Assembly (NCBI GenBank): GCA_016715065.1
Contig: JADKBN010000010.1
Coordinates: forward strand, 186,001-250,000
From: Fibrobacterota bacterium
GTDB lineage: Bacteria > Fibrobacterota > Fibrobacteria > UBA5070
Reading direction: 5' to 3'
DNA length: 64,000 nucleotides
The notes beneath the pieces are model-generated. The model made no database searches. It worked only from the letters and a program-made list of their open reading frames with translations, and had not been told where the DNA came from. Positions 8,558 through 17,876 of the stretch are shown piece by piece. The first letter of the stretch is position 1. Each line of letters starts with the position of its first letter. The translations under genes and the position numbers were made by a program.

Positions 8558-9625
8558 TCACCAGCCCAGGGTGGTTCTCAGGTGCTGCGTCAGCTCTTTG
8601 GCATTGATCCGGTGCTGTTGCTGGTTGGGGTGCCAATCGGCCCCGTATCCCACTTCCGGCGAATTGGAAGTGAAAGACAACGTGGAGATATTGGCTCCCC
8701 TCGCGCGCATTTGTTCGGCGATCCTCTTGAGGTGCGCTCGCATGAGAGTGAGCGAGGCGATGGGTTTTCCGTCCTTGGCCAGGGGCCAGAAATCGTTGAG
8801 CATGGGGCCATCCACCAGCACGATGGCGGCGTTGGGGTGGACCGCGTGGATGCGCTCCAATAACCGCAGGAACACGCCCTCGAATTTGTCCGGCGGGGGA
8901 GCCGACTTCGCATAGTCGTTGGTGCCCAGGTCGATCACCACGGCATCCGGGTGCCACGCGTGGTTCCATGCGGCTGGCGAGGTGGCTTGGGTGCGTTCCC
9001 ACAGGGTGGGCATGGTGAGGATGGTGTCTTCGGTGGAGTTGCGAAACACCCCTTTGCCGGACCAACAGATCGCATGCGCTTGGGCGCCCAATTCCTTCGC
9101 GGAGAGAGCCGCGTAGGTGCGCGTGAAGTCTTCCGTGTGGTGCGAAAACACGTGTTCTTTCAGGGAATCCAGGTTTCCGTAGCCGCAGGTGATGGAATTC
9201 CCGATAAACTCGAGCTTGCGGGAAGGGCGAGTCGGAGGTTTCTCGAAGGTCCCCTCGATCTGGATTCCCGTGAGAGTATCGATCCCCACCACCGGTTCGG
9301 TGCGCTTGGTGACCACCACCTCATGCACGCCGTTGGCCAGGCCCGTGGCGATGTCGTGGAGGCGTTCGCCGCCGGCGTGCTCCAGGTCCAGAATTCCCGT
9401 GGACTTCCCGTCCACCTGGATGTCGTAGATGCTTTTCGTGCCGCGAAAGCGCGCTTGGCAGGCGGTGCCGCGAAAACGAAAGGCAAACGAGGTTCCCGAC
9501 CACGAAAGGATGGCTCGTTGGGTGCGGGAGAGGTCCACCCGGCCTGTATAGGAGATCTGCGGGGCGGTGGGAGCGTGCATCTTGGCGCACGACAAAAGGA
9601 GGGCGAAGGTTGAGGCAAGGATCAA
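8558..9625 (-). CDS. CE2-type SGNH carbohydrate esterase, lipoprotein
   Basis: The 355-residue protein begins with a lipoprotein signal ([12 protein letters not shown], lipidated Cys13). The N-terminal ~130 residues are a jelly-roll-like domain ([14 protein letters not shown] ... IYDIQVDG). The C-terminal SGNH domain has block [13 protein letters not shown] with Ser144, block III GTNDY around residues 234-238, and ADWHP with Asp330/His332. This domain order is that of CE2 esterases, which remove acetyl groups from xylan or glucomannan. Lipidation suggests attachment to the outer membrane rather than free secretion. A related protein without a signal peptide is encoded at 13545-14540. Confidence 0.85.
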   Translation of the reverse strand: MILASTFALLLSCAKMHAPTAPQISYTGRVDLSRTQRAILSWSGTSFAFRFRGTACQARFRGTKSIYDIQVDGKSTGILDLEHAGGERLHDIATGLANGVHEVVVTKRTEPVVGIDTLTGIQIEGTFEKPPTRPSRKLEFIGNSITCGYGNLDSLKEHVFSHHTEDFTRTYAALSAKELGAQAHAICWSGKGVFRNSTEDTILTMPTLWERTQATSPAAWNHAWHPDAVVIDLGTNDYAKSAPPPDKFEGVFLRLLERIHAVHPNAAIVLVDGPMLNDFWPLAKDGKPIASLTLMRAHLKRIAEQMRARGANISTLSFTSNSPEVGYGADWHPNQQQHRINAKELTQHLRTTLGW

Positions 9626-9744
9626 GGCCGGCTCCCGTGAATGAGGATTTTGAGGGCGACGAGGTGGGATTTACTTCCTTTGCCAGCCCCGGCGGCATCG
9701 TGTCGCCGCTTGGGTGGCATTCCAGGAGCAAAGGTAGGAGCAGT

Positions 9745-11535
9745 TTGATCGAGGCGGCGCGTCGGACATTGAGGGATACTTTCGGGTTTCCGGAGTTTCG
9801 CGATCCACAGGAGCAGATCGTGGAGCATGTCCTGGGCGGCGGCGATGCCTTCGTGCTGTTGCCCACCGGCGGCGGAAAATCCCTGTGCTACCAGATTCCG
9901 TCCATCGTGCGCGAGGGAGTGGGACTGGTGGTCTCGCCTTTGATCGCCCTGATGGACGACCAGGTGGGAGCGCTGCGCCAGCACGGCGTGCGGGCCTCGG
10001 CTTGGCACTCGGGACTCTCGGCCAAGGACGCCTACCGCCTGGAGCGCGAACTGGAAGAGGGCAAGATCGAGATCGTGTATGTTTCGCCGGAGCGGTTGTT
10101 TTCCGACCGATTCCGCGAGCTCGCGCCGCGACTGAAATTGTCCGTCGTGGCCATCGACGAAGCCCACTGCGTGAGCCATTGGGGCCATGATTTCCGGCCC
10201 GAATATCTCCAGTTGGGCGAGCTGGGGAAGCTGTTTCCGGGAGTGCCGCGCATGGCCCTCACCGCGACCGCCGACATCCCCACCCGCGAAGAGATCCTGG
10301 ACAAGCTCGGTCTTCGCCAAGCCAAGGTGTTCGTGCGGTCGTTCGCCCGTCCCAACCTGAACCTGCGGATCGGTTCAAAAAACGAGCCGCGCAAGCAGTT
10401 GCTGGAATTCATCCGTCGCGAGCACAACGGGGAATCCGGGATCGTGTACCGGCAAAGCCGCGCCGAGGTGGAAAAGACCGCTGAGTTCCTGAAGGCCCAG
10501 GGGGTGCGGGCGATCCCGTACCATGCGGGACTGACCCCGAACGTGCGACGCGAAGCCCAGCAATCGTTCTTGCGCGACGAGGGCGTGGTGGTCGTGGCGA
10601 CCATCGCCTTCGGGATGGGCATCGACAAGCCGGACGTGCGGTTCGTGGCGCACCTGGACCTGCCTCGCTCCATCGAGGCCTATGTGCAGGAAACGGGCCG
10701 CGCCGGGCGCGATGGACTTCCTTCCGACGGTTGGATGGTCTACGGATTCCAGGACATCGCCGTGGCCCGGTCCATGATCCAGAATTCGGAGGCCCCGGAA
10801 GAACGAAAACGGGTGGAGCTGGCCAAGCTCAACCAGCTGTTGGGACTGTGCGAGACGGCGCAGTGCCGGGAACAGTCCGTGCTTACTTATTTCGGGGAGT
10901 CCGGCGCCAAGCCCTGCGGGCGATGCGACAACTGCGCCGAGCCGCCCGTGACCTGGGACGGCACCCAAGCCGCGCAGAAGGCGCTATCGGCGGTGGCGCG
11001 CACGGGTGAGCGGTTCGGAGCATCGCACCTGGTGGACATCCTGCTGGGCGAGGCCACCGAGAAGGTGGTCAAGTTCACCCACGACAAGCTCCCCACCTTT
11101 GGCGTGGGCAAGGACATCCCCAAGACGGAATGGATGGCCATTTTCCGTCAACTAGCGTCGTTGGACCTGGTGGGCGTGAATCTGGCCGAACACGGACAGG
11201 TGGTGCTCACGCCGGGATCCTGGGAGGTTTTGCGGGGCAAACGGACCGTCGCTTTGCGCAGGATGGAGCCCAAGGTCCGGCGCAAGGTGGCCAAGGTCCT
11301 CACGGGAGACCAGCCCGCCGATCCGGGATTGTTCCAGTCCCTGCGCGCGTTGCGCCGCGAGCTGGCCTTGGAACAGGGAGTGCCGCCGTTCGTGGTCTTT
11401 TCCGACAAATCCCTGTTGGACATGGTGCGCATCCGCCCCAGCGACGAACTGGAGTTTTCGCAAGTCCACGGCGTGGGGGGCACCAAGGCGCGCCGCTACG
11501 GCGAGAAGTTCCTGGAAGCGATCCGCGCGGGGTAG
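9745..11535 (+). CDS. recQ: ATP-dependent DNA helicase RecQ
   Basis: RecQ unwinds DNA 3' to 5' during recombination repair. Residues ~38-46 form Walker A (PTGGGKS) and ~137 onward [17 protein letters not shown]. The RQC zinc site (CETAQCR ... CGRCDNC) lies near 370-398, and a C-terminal HRDC domain at ~520-590. The TTG at 9745, preceded by AGGAG, gives the usual ~15 residues before DTFGF and a 596-residue protein. The longer TTG-initiated frame from 9610 would overlap the divergent esterase start, and a GTG at 9637 is a third option. The family assignment is certain; the start is not. Confidence 0.9.
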   Translation: MIEAARRTLRDTFGFPEFRDPQEQIVEHVLGGGDAFVLLPTGGGKSLCYQIPSIVREGVGLVVSPLIALMDDQVGALRQHGVRASAWHSGLSAKDAYRLERELEEGKIEIVYVSPERLFSDRFRELAPRLKLSVVAIDEAHCVSHWGHDFRPEYLQLGELGKLFPGVPRMALTATADIPTREEILDKLGLRQAKVFVRSFARPNLNLRIGSKNEPRKQLLEFIRREHNGESGIVYRQSRAEVEKTAEFLKAQGVRAIPYHAGLTPNVRREAQQSFLRDEGVVVVATIAFGMGIDKPDVRFVAHLDLPRSIEAYVQETGRAGRDGLPSDGWMVYGFQDIAVARSMIQNSEAPEERKRVELAKLNQLLGLCETAQCREQSVLTYFGESGAKPCGRCDNCAEPPVTWDGTQAAQKALSAVARTGERFGASHLVDILLGEATEKVVKFTHDKLPTFGVGKDIPKTEWMAIFRQLASLDLVGVNLAEHGQVVLTPGSWEVLRGKRTVALRRMEPKVRRKVAKVLTGDQPADPGLFQSLRALRRELALEQGVPPFVVFSDKSLLDMVRIRPSDELEFSQVHGVGGTKARRYGEKFLEAIRAG

Positions 11536-11636
11536 CAGGACGAACGGTTCAGCAGGACCCGGGCGGTGTCGTTCGGAGTTCGATCGGGGATTTCCCGCAT
11601 GACGCATCGCGGGGCAGTGACCTATCGTTGCCTCCC

Positions 11637-11900
11637 ATGCAGACTGAACAGACCATGCTCGACCGCCTCCTGACCGAAGCGGGATTCTCCAACCACGACC
11701 TCGTGGCCGCCTCCGCCGACCAGCTCTCCCACAAGAACGTCCAGAAGGCGCGCAAGGGCGTGCGCCCCGTCACCGACCAGGTGGCCCGGACCATCGCGCG
11801 GGCGCTCAACGCCCTGCTGAAGCCCGAAGAAACCATCCGCGTCCATGCCCTGTTTCCGGGTTATCCGCGCGGAAAGTCCGTCGACGAGAGCGATGGCTGA
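11637..11900 (+). CDS. Small HTH-like conserved protein
   Basis: The 87-residue protein contains HDLVAASADQLSHKNVQKAR followed by KGVRPVTDQVARTIARALNAL, which reads like a compact helix-turn-helix module of the type seen in small DNA-binding proteins. I do not recognise a named family. Its stop overlaps the ATG of the next gene by eight bases, so the YchJ-type gene and mutM are probably translated from the same message. The role is unknown; a regulatory or RNA-polymerase-associated role is only a guess. Confidence 0.55.
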   Translation: MQTEQTMLDRLLTEAGFSNHDLVAASADQLSHKNVQKARKGVRPVTDQVARTIARALNALLKPEETIRVHALFPGYPRGKSVDESDG

Positions 11901-12375
11901 CGAAATCTGTCCTTGCGGTGGCGCGCGGGGATTCGAGGCGTGCTGTGGGAGGTTCCTGGCCGATGGCGGCGAGGCCGGCACTCCCGAAGAGCTGATGCGA
12001 TCGCGCTACAGCGCCTTCGTGCGAGGCGAGCTCGGCTATCTCCTATCCACCCACCATCCGTCCACCCGATCGCCGCAATTGGTTTCCGGCTTGGAAGAGA
12101 CTCTCAGAACGGCCCGATGGATCGGGCTTCGTGTGGTGGCTTGGGGAATGGAGAAAGGTCGCGAGGATCGCGGCTGGGTGGAGTTCGTGGCATTCCAGGC
12201 GGGGCCAGGATTTGATCAGATCCACGAGCGATCGCGATTCTTCCGGGCAGACGGAAAATGGCAATACGTGGATGGGACCCATCTGCCTGACGTGACGTTG
12301 GATCGCAACGGGCCGTGCGTGTGCGGGAGCGGTCGCAAGTGGAAAAAGTGCCATGGCGGTTGGCCAGGTGCCTGA
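11893..12375 (+). CDS. YchJ-family SEC-C motif protein
   Basis: The 160-residue protein has two SEC-C zinc motifs, CPCGGARGFEACCGRF at the N-terminus and CVCGSGRKWKKCHGG at the C-terminus. They flank a cystatin-like domain with the signature LMRSRYSAFVRGELGYLLSTH. This is the YchJ (UPF0225) architecture, whose function is not established. The start at 11893 puts the first zinc motif right at the N-terminus, as in relatives. It overlaps the upstream gene by eight bases and mutM by eight bases, indicating translational coupling. Confidence 0.85.
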   Translation: MADEICPCGGARGFEACCGRFLADGGEAGTPEELMRSRYSAFVRGELGYLLSTHHPSTRSPQLVSGLEETLRTARWIGLRVVAWGMEKGREDRGWVEFVAFQAGPGFDQIHERSRFFRADGKWQYVDGTHLPDVTLDRNGPCVCGSGRKWKKCHGGWPGA

Positions 12376-13252
12376 GCTGCCCGAAGTGGAGACGGTCCGG
12401 CGTGGGCTTTCCGAACGCGGGATCGGCCAGGTCTTTGCAGAGGCGATCGTGGGGCATCCGGGGATTTTGGAGGATTGCTCGGTACAAGACGTGGCCGGCT
12501 TGGCGGGCGAGCGGCTGGAGCGGTGCGACCGGCACGGCAAATACCTCCTGTTGCGGATGGCCGGCCTTTCCCGCCGGACCTTGGTGGTCCACCTGGGCAT
12601 GAGCGGCCAACTCACGTTCCGGCGCGCCGACGAACAGGTTGTGCCTGGCACCGTCCGGATGCCCTCCGGCTATGTCAAGTCCCTCGGCCCTCCGGTGGTG
12701 GACGCCCATGTCCATCTGATCCTCCGGTGTGTGGGCGGCGGGGAATTTTTGTTTCGCGATCCGCGCAGGTTCGGCCGCATCCTGCTGCTGGAGGGCTGGG
12801 ACACGGCTTGCCATGCGCGGTTGGAACGATTGGGCCCCGACGCGATCTCCCTGACGGCGCGCCAATTGGCCGGATTGCTAGCCCAAGCCGGGCGACGCGA
12901 CGTGAAAACGGTGCTCCTGGACCAATCGGTGGTTGCCGGCATCGGGAACATCTACGCCGACGAGGCCTGCTTTCTGGCGCGCATCCGTCCCGACCGCTCG
13001 ATGGGTTCGCTGGACTCCAAAGCCCGATTGTCCCTGGCCCGGGCCGCATTGGCGGTGTTGGACCAGGGAATCCGGATGGCCGGAACCACCTTCCGTGATT
13101 TTGTGGACGTGGATGGCGCCCACGGTGGCAACGCCGAAAAGCTCCAGGTCTACGCCCGCGGGGGCTTGCCGTGCCTGCGCTGTGGCGAGGTTCTGTCCAA
13201 GGCCGTGGTGGCCACGCGAGGAACCGTCTGGTGCGAGCGCTGCCAACGCTGA
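12368..13252 (+). CDS. mutM: Formamidopyrimidine-DNA glycosylase (Fpg/MutM)
   Basis: MutM excises oxidised purines and cuts the abasic site. The GTG at 12368 is the required start because it yields M-PELPEVE, where Pro2 is the catalytic nucleophile and Glu3 the acid; an upstream ATG would bury Pro2 at position 7. The protein has 294 residues, the helix-two-turn-helix segment QSVVAGIGNIYADEACF, and a C-terminal zinc finger CLRCGEVLSKAV ... WCERC. It overlaps the YchJ-type gene by eight bases. All key residues are present. Confidence 0.95.
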   Translation: MPELPEVETVRRGLSERGIGQVFAEAIVGHPGILEDCSVQDVAGLAGERLERCDRHGKYLLLRMAGLSRRTLVVHLGMSGQLTFRRADEQVVPGTVRMPSGYVKSLGPPVVDAHVHLILRCVGGGEFLFRDPRRFGRILLLEGWDTACHARLERLGPDAISLTARQLAGLLAQAGRRDVKTVLLDQSVVAGIGNIYADEACFLARIRPDRSMGSLDSKARLSLARAALAVLDQGIRMAGTTFRDFVDVDGAHGGNAEKLQVYARGGLPCLRCGEVLSKAVVATRGTVWCERCQR

Positions 13253-13275
13253 GATAGGGGCTATCTTGTCGGGAG

Positions 13276-13548
13276 ATGGCGAGCTTGGCGTTTCTCAATA
13301 CACGAGTGATCCTGCCGGAAGGCAAGGTGCTGCGGCTGGGACGGGATTCGAAGAACGAGATCTCGGTCCCTGATCCGCACATTTCGCGAACCCATGCGAT
13401 CCTGCGGGTGTTGCCGGACGGCTCGCTGTATGTAGCCGACGACGGCTCGGTCAACGGACTTTTTTGCGGTGACGAACGGGTTCCCTACGCGATCTTGCGA
13501 CCCGGCCAGGTGTTCTTGCTGGGCGTGGTGGGTTTCCGGTACGAATGA
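13276..13548 (+). CDS. Single-domain FHA protein
   Basis: The 90-residue protein is almost entirely one forkhead-associated domain: LRLGRDSKNEISVPDPHISRTH followed by DDGSVNGLF. These carry the conserved Gly-Arg, Ser-x-x-His and Asn residues that bind phosphothreonine. The ATG at 13276 directly touches GGGAG, so the in-frame TTG at 13285 with nine-base spacing may be the true start. Its last codons overlap the next gene as ATGA, so an FHA adapter is translationally coupled to an SGNH esterase. The phosphorylated partner is unknown, and no Ser/Thr kinase is nearby. Confidence 0.8.
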   Translation: MASLAFLNTRVILPEGKVLRLGRDSKNEISVPDPHISRTHAILRVLPDGSLYVADDGSVNGLFCGDERVPYAILRPGQVFLLGVVGFRYE

Positions 13549-14540
13549 CCGCCGGGATTTCCCCCGTCGGACGGTACCTGCGCGAAGGTGACGGCTGGGT
13601 GTTCGGCTGGCCGGGCACCGGATTGGACCTGCGGTTTCGCGGTCGTGGACTACGTGCCAGTTTTGACGGCAGCAGGGCCTGGATCGACGTAAAGGGCAAA
13701 GCCACCAGCTGGGTTTGGCAGGTGGGGCCAGGGAGCAAAGTGGCCGATCTGCTGGAATCTCCTTCGATCCAGGACTGGACGGTGTCGATTCGAAAACGCA
13801 CCGAAGGAAGCGTGGGCGAGCTGGTGATCCGCAACCTGGAGGTGGTGGACGGAAATTGGCTGGATTTTTCGCCATTCCCTCCCGAGGGGCTGCGGATCGA
13901 ATTTCTGGGCGATTCCATCACCTGCGCGTACGGATGCCTGGAGCCGGACCCCACCAAGGGATTCGATCCGGCCACCGAGGATTTCGGGAAGTCCTGGGCG
14001 ACGGTCGCGGCCGCCGAGCTCGGCGCGCAGATCCATGCCCAAGCGTGGTCCGGCATCGGGGTGGTCCGCAATTGGCCGGGGGTGGACATGCCTCCCTTGC
14101 CCGCCTTCTGGACCCGGGCGGTGCCCACCCGCGAGGCATCGTGGGACCCGGGAGCCTGGATGCCAGATATTGTCGTGGTCAATCTTTGTTCCAACGATTA
14201 CGGCGTCACGCCCTTCCTGCCAGACCAGGAGTTCGTGCAAGGGTACGTGCAGTGGCTGACGGAGGTGCGCAAGCTGCGCCCCGACGCTCCCGTGGTGGTG
14301 GTGGATGGCCCTCTTCTGAAGGACGATCATCCCGCGCCAGGAACACGCACGCTGGTACGATCGCTGCTGGACAGGGTGGTGGAAACCATGGGGGGTGCCC
14401 AATCGCGCTTCCACCGGCTCTCGCTTTCGCCGGTGCAAGTCCAGGCGGATCTGGGAGCGGACTTCCATCCGTCGGCGGCCCACCAAAGGCGCAATGGCCT
14501 GGAACTGGCGGGATTTTTGAAACGGATACGGGTCGCTTGA
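13545..14540 (+). CDS. CE2-like SGNH esterase without signal peptide
   Basis: The 331-residue protein has the CE2 layout: an N-terminal jelly-roll (LDLRFRGRGLRASFDGSRAW) and an SGNH domain with GDSITCAYGC (nucleophile Ser), CSNDYG and ADFHPS (catalytic Asp/His). It is clearly related to the lipoprotein at 8558-9625. It lacks a signal peptide, since the protein starts MTAGISPVGRYLREGDG, so it is probably cytoplasmic or uses another route. Its ATG overlaps the FHA gene stop. It may deacetylate imported oligosaccharides, which is inference. Confidence 0.75.
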   Translation: MTAGISPVGRYLREGDGWVFGWPGTGLDLRFRGRGLRASFDGSRAWIDVKGKATSWVWQVGPGSKVADLLESPSIQDWTVSIRKRTEGSVGELVIRNLEVVDGNWLDFSPFPPEGLRIEFLGDSITCAYGCLEPDPTKGFDPATEDFGKSWATVAAAELGAQIHAQAWSGIGVVRNWPGVDMPPLPAFWTRAVPTREASWDPGAWMPDIVVVNLCSNDYGVTPFLPDQEFVQGYVQWLTEVRKLRPDAPVVVVDGPLLKDDHPAPGTRTLVRSLLDRVVETMGGAQSRFHRLSLSPVQVQADLGADFHPSAAHQRRNGLELAGFLKRIRVA

Positions 14541-14562
14541 GGGCGATCGACGAAAGCGAACG

Positions 14563-15159
14563 ATGGATCTAGGGCTGTACGAGAAATTCAAGATCGCCTG
14601 CAAGACCAAGGTGAAAGCGGACGAAAAACGCTTCGCGGCGGAATTTGTCCAATCGTTTCGCGACGACGACGAACGATTGGCTTGGACCAGGACCTTTCTG
14701 GAAACCGTCGATGCGAGCCAGAAAATCCGCTTCGAGCTGTTCGAAGGGATCGTTTTCCCGGCTTTGCTCTCCGAGTACCGCGCCGGCTCCGTGTGGGCTG
14801 GAATCTGGCTGGCCCGGACCTTCGAGAACATCGTCAATTCCGAAGCGACCAGTCGCCACTTCGAAGGCGTGACGCAGGCCCAACTGTTTGAGGAGTGCCT
14901 CGCCAAGGACCCCGCGAACGACGAGGTCCGGATGGCTCTGGTGGACGCCAAGGTCGAGAGCATGGAGTACGCAGTCCACGCCTGGCCGCGTCGCGTGATC
15001 TATGCGGAGGGGGAGACCTCGGTGGATTTTCTCTCCGATGTGGCGCGTTCGCGCGAGCTGGACGTGGAGTCTCGGCACGCGGCCTTCTTTGATCGCGTGG
15101 AGAAGATCCTTTTGGAAGACCGGACGCGGGTGAAGGGGCCGAGGGCGGGGCGGTCGTAG
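14563..15159 (+). CDS. Hypothetical soluble helical protein
   Basis: The 198-residue protein is charged and predicted mostly helical, with no signal peptide or membrane segment. Recognisable stretches such as FRDDDERLAWTRTFLETVD and SRHAAFFDRVEKILLEDRTR match no family I can name. It follows the esterase by 22 bases on the same strand and may be the last gene of that transcript. The inverted-repeat zone begins just after it. Confidence 0.6.
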   Translation: MDLGLYEKFKIACKTKVKADEKRFAAEFVQSFRDDDERLAWTRTFLETVDASQKIRFELFEGIVFPALLSEYRAGSVWAGIWLARTFENIVNSEATSRHFEGVTQAQLFEECLAKDPANDEVRMALVDAKVESMEYAVHAWPRRVIYAEGETSVDFLSDVARSRELDVESRHAAFFDRVEKILLEDRTRVKGPRAGRS

Positions 15160-15916
15160 CCCGGTTCTATCAACTGCGTTGGGCTTTTTTCGGACGCGGG
15201 TCCGGGGCCGTTTTTTCGGCTGGCGCCGGGCTGATATTCGACTGCGTCGGGCTTTTTCCGGGGCGGCCCGGGTGCCGTATTTCACGGTGCGGCCGCGCAC
15301 CGAAACCGCGGCCCAATGGGCTCCGGCGCCCCTTGGGGATCCGGCCGCCGGGACTCGAACTGGAACAGCCACACCGGCTCGCCAGGTCTGTGGGCGGGAT
15401 CAATGCCGAGACATTGGTCGTAGGGCATCAGGGACGCGATCGATATCTTCATGGCACTGGCCGTTCCAATACTCGAGTCCCCCGGACCCCGAGCCAATTC
15501 GGCTGAATTGCCAATTTCCGGCATTGCTTCGCTGGCCGGCTGAGTGGTTGAGGCCGAATCCCGAGACCCTCTCCCCCGCTGGGGAGAGGGGGAGGGTGAG
15601 GGCACGACGCCTTCCTCCCCGCCAATCCCAGCCACCTCCGCCAACCCAGGTTCGCCGACCCCACCCGCTTCGCTGGCCGGATGGGCTAGCGGATGATGGG
15701 TGGATGGGGATTGGTTGCGTTGTGGATGTAGGGAATGGTCGTGACCGTTCCGGGGCTGGGAGCCGCCGCTGCCGATGGGCGATGTAGGGGCGATCCTCGG
15801 ATCGCCCGGAAAACGGAAACGGGCAATCGTCGGCAACGGCGGTGGCGTGGGCTGATTGCGGCGGTCAAGTTGGTCGGGGTCAGTCCGTTGAGGATTGGGG
15901 GATTTGCAGGAACGCC
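15160..15916. other. Intergenic region dominated by repeat DNA
   Basis: This 757-base gap is filled by the left inverted repeat and its outer tandem fragment. The remaining ~150 bases before 15917 include GATCCTCGGATCGCCCGGAA and show no recognisable gene, promoter or RNA. The frames spanning it are proline/arginine-rich repeat artefacts rather than proteins. Confidence 0.5.
15232..15765. repeat. Left copy of long inverted repeat
   Basis: This non-coding stretch matches, in inverted orientation, the block at 20843-21528. Shared segments include CGACTGCGTCGG, GGCGGCCCGGGTGCCGTAT, CATCAGGGACGCGATCG, CTCTCCCCCGCTGGGGAGAG (a hairpin), CGCCAATCCCAGCCACCTCC and GGTGGATGGGGATTGGTT, in the same order. 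A ~40-base degenerate tandem copy of its outer end lies just outside, from about 15169. No transposase or protein-like frame is present in it. Confidence 0.8.
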
Positions 15917-16409
15917 ATGAATGGCGTCGGCATCCGGACTATTTTCTTCTCACCTGCGGAGGAGGCAAGTCCAGCAAGACTGTTCAAGAAGGAATTTGCT
16001 GTGCGAGGATATGACAAAATCGAATGGGTGTGGCTGAGATGATGATGCGCGATAACCCGGCCAATTTAATTTGTTCCATGGGAACATTGTTGCCTTCGGT
16101 GAGAAGGCTAAGCGATATGTTGCACGAAACCTATGGCTTGATCGAATGATGCAATACGCGAAGGATTCGCCTCCCCGTTCAGTGGTCTGGTTGGAGCAGG
16201 GTGTCTTCTATTATCTCGATGATTTTGAGGTGATTCTGCCGCCATTTACTGTGCAATGCGGCGATCTGGCGGAATCTTATCTCAGTTCTGCTAAGGTTGT
16301 CGGAGCGACACGTGCCCAAAAGACCTACGACCAATTACTGAAGGAGCCTTGGCGGCTAACTCCGGAGGATTATTCTTTCAGAATGGATCCAGATTTTATC
16401 TTTCGTTGA
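15917..16409 (+). pseudogene. Probable frameshifted small gene, unknown family
   Basis: Two protein-like segments lie in different frames. The first runs from the ATG at 15917 (MNGVGIRTIFFSPAEEASPA) to a TGA at 16040-16042. The second, from about 16056 to 16409, reads FHGNIVAFGEKAKRYVARN and includes VVWLEQGVFYYLDDFEVILPP. The junction sits at a GATGATGATG slippage-prone tract. A third short frame (16039-16149, MMMRDNPANL) also crosses it. The simplest reading is one ~150-residue gene broken by a frameshift. Base composition is more AT-rich than flanking DNA, suggesting transfer. A TTG-started 112-residue protein from 16071 is the alternative. Confidence 0.4.
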
Positions 16410-16424
16410 TGGAGGGGTGGGGGC

Positions 16425-17084
16425 ATGTTCGAACGTAAACAGGATGTTCACGATTATTTTGTGTCGCTCTCGCTGAGCTTTTTGACATCATTTTCTTGGG
16501 GTGACTATGAAGAGGAAAAGGCGCAACTGGAGAATGTCAAACGAGTTGCGCCAAGGCTGTATAAAAACGATTTCTTGTTAAAATGGATTCTCGATGCGGC
16601 TGAGTCTGCTTTCGCTTCGTTTGATCAGGGCTTGAGGCAATTGCCATCGGTGATGACCAAAAAGGCGGCTGTCTTCTGGAAATGGGAAAGTCCGTGTCCC
16701 AAAAAGGACATTATTTTTCAAGAGAAATTGTTGCCGAAATGGCCTGCTTTGTGGAACGAAATTGCGATAATTGAATCGGAAATTTTATCTGGGTATTGGA
16801 GCTCGAAGCGTTGGCCAAAGGCGGTACGCGCTAGAGCCCTAAAGAGCATCGATGTTCAATCTGAAAGAGCAGAAGAAGCCTTATTCGTAAAAATGCGGGA
16901 ATTGATTGATGAAGCTTTCGATTTGCTGTTTCAGGGGGATGAACTCGGAGCACTGGCCAAGATTCATTTAGCAGGACGGCATTCCTATGCAATTCAATGG
17001 CTGGACCACAGTGCACTTGTTCGTACGGCTAAGCCATGGGACATGGGCGTCCTTCCAGATGAGCCTTGGATCATTGGGGTGTAG
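16425..17084 (+). CDS. Hypothetical protein in lower-GC island
   Basis: The 219-residue protein has no signal peptide or membrane span and is rich in Trp, Lys and Glu (YEEEKAQLENVKRVAPRLYK; EALFVKMRELIDEAFDLLF). It belongs to no family I recognise. Codon choice is visibly more AT-rich than the rest of the window, and it follows the broken gene by 15 bases. The C-terminus contains GRHSYAIQWLDHSALVRTAK. Position between inverted repeats and composition together suggest horizontally acquired DNA. Confidence 0.6.
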   Translation: MFERKQDVHDYFVSLSLSFLTSFSWGDYEEEKAQLENVKRVAPRLYKNDFLLKWILDAAESAFASFDQGLRQLPSVMTKKAAVFWKWESPCPKKDIIFQEKLLPKWPALWNEIAIIESEILSGYWSSKRWPKAVRARALKSIDVQSERAEEALFVKMRELIDEAFDLLFQGDELGALAKIHLAGRHSYAIQWLDHSALVRTAKPWDMGVLPDEPWIIGV

Positions 17085-17090
17085 TGTCAA

Positions 17091-17876
17091 GTGAACGCCG
17101 TACCAAGGCAACCCACCATAGACTCTGAAATCCTCTCCGGCGGTCTCATGAACGCTCCTCGCAGGGTCGGGGAGGTGGTGCATCGGGTCCGGACGCCCTC
17201 CACCGAAACCATCCATCGCCTGTTGCGCCACGTGCGGTTCAAAGGCATCGATTGGGTGCCCCAGCCGCTGGCGCTGACCGATTCCCACGAGGCGCTTTCC
17301 TACCTGCATGGGACGGTGCCCCACGAGATGCCCAGTTGGATCTGGGAGGAATCCGTTTTGTGTCAGGTGGCCTCCAGGATGCGGGAATGGCACGACGCGA
17401 CCATGGATTTCGATTCCCAGGATGCCGTTTGGGCATTGGAAATCAATACCGATTCGGCGGTCATTTGCCACAACGATTTCGCTCCCTACAACTGCGTATT
17501 CATGGATCAGAGAATGGTCGGTCTCATCGACTTCGATCTTTGCGCGCCTGGCAGCCGACTGTGGGACATGGCCTACACTGCCTACCGCTATATTCCGGTG
17601 ATGCCCCATGGCCAAGATCCCCGATTCCACGAACGCTCGCCTTTTCCTCCAGAGGAAATCTGTCGACGATTGGATCTGTTCCTGGATGCCTACGCACATG
17701 GGCAACCCCGTTATCGCCATTCTCGCCAAGACTTGCTCCGGATGATGATTCTGCGATTGAATGCCATCGCCAGATGGACTCTCCGTTACGGTCAAGAAAC
17801 CTCAAATCCCGCCCTTATGCAAAACGCCGACATGTACGAGTATCACGCTTCACGGATCGCTACCTTGCCTGATTAG
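17091..17876 (+). CDS. Aminoglycoside-phosphotransferase-fold kinase (APH family)
   Basis: The 261-residue protein carries the APH catalytic core VICHNDFAPYNCVFMDQRMVG followed by LIDFD: the catalytic Asp of HNDFAPYN and the metal-binding Asp of IDFD. Such enzymes phosphorylate small hydroxylated substrates with ATP. The N-terminal part (SGGLMNAPRRVGEVVHRVRT, ALSYLHG) matches the nucleotide-binding lobe. The start is a GTG six bases after the previous stop; ATG 17148 would cut into the N-lobe. The substrate is unknown, and antibiotic resistance should not be assumed. Confidence 0.75.
   Translation: MNAVPRQPTIDSEILSGGLMNAPRRVGEVVHRVRTPSTETIHRLLRHVRFKGIDWVPQPLALTDSHEALSYLHGTVPHEMPSWIWEESVLCQVASRMREWHDATMDFDSQDAVWALEINTDSAVICHNDFAPYNCVFMDQRMVGLIDFDLCAPGSRLWDMAYTAYRYIPVMPHGQDPRFHERSPFPPEEICRRLDLFLDAYAHGQPRYRHSRQDLLRMMILRLNAIARWTLRYGQETSNPALMQNADMYEYHASRIATLPD

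Noticed and set aside
11130..11636. Extended open frame upstream of the 87-residue HTH-like gene, running through recQ
   Set aside because: It lies in another frame of recQ and is Gly/Arg-rich nonsense; the real gene starts at 11637.
15340..15370. TTCGAGTCCCGG-like sequence resembling a tRNA T arm inside the left repeat
   Set aside because: No matching acceptor, anticodon or D arms could be drawn around it, so it is taken as chance similarity within the repeat.
15449..15787. Proline/arginine-rich open frames in the repeat zone as proteins
   Set aside because: They recur in both repeat copies as translations of a hairpin-rich repeat (LPSPQRGRG-type), a known annotation artefact.
17091..17876. 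Aminoglycoside resistance determinant
   Set aside because: APH-fold motifs are present, but the fold covers many small-molecule kinases and no resistance context is visible.
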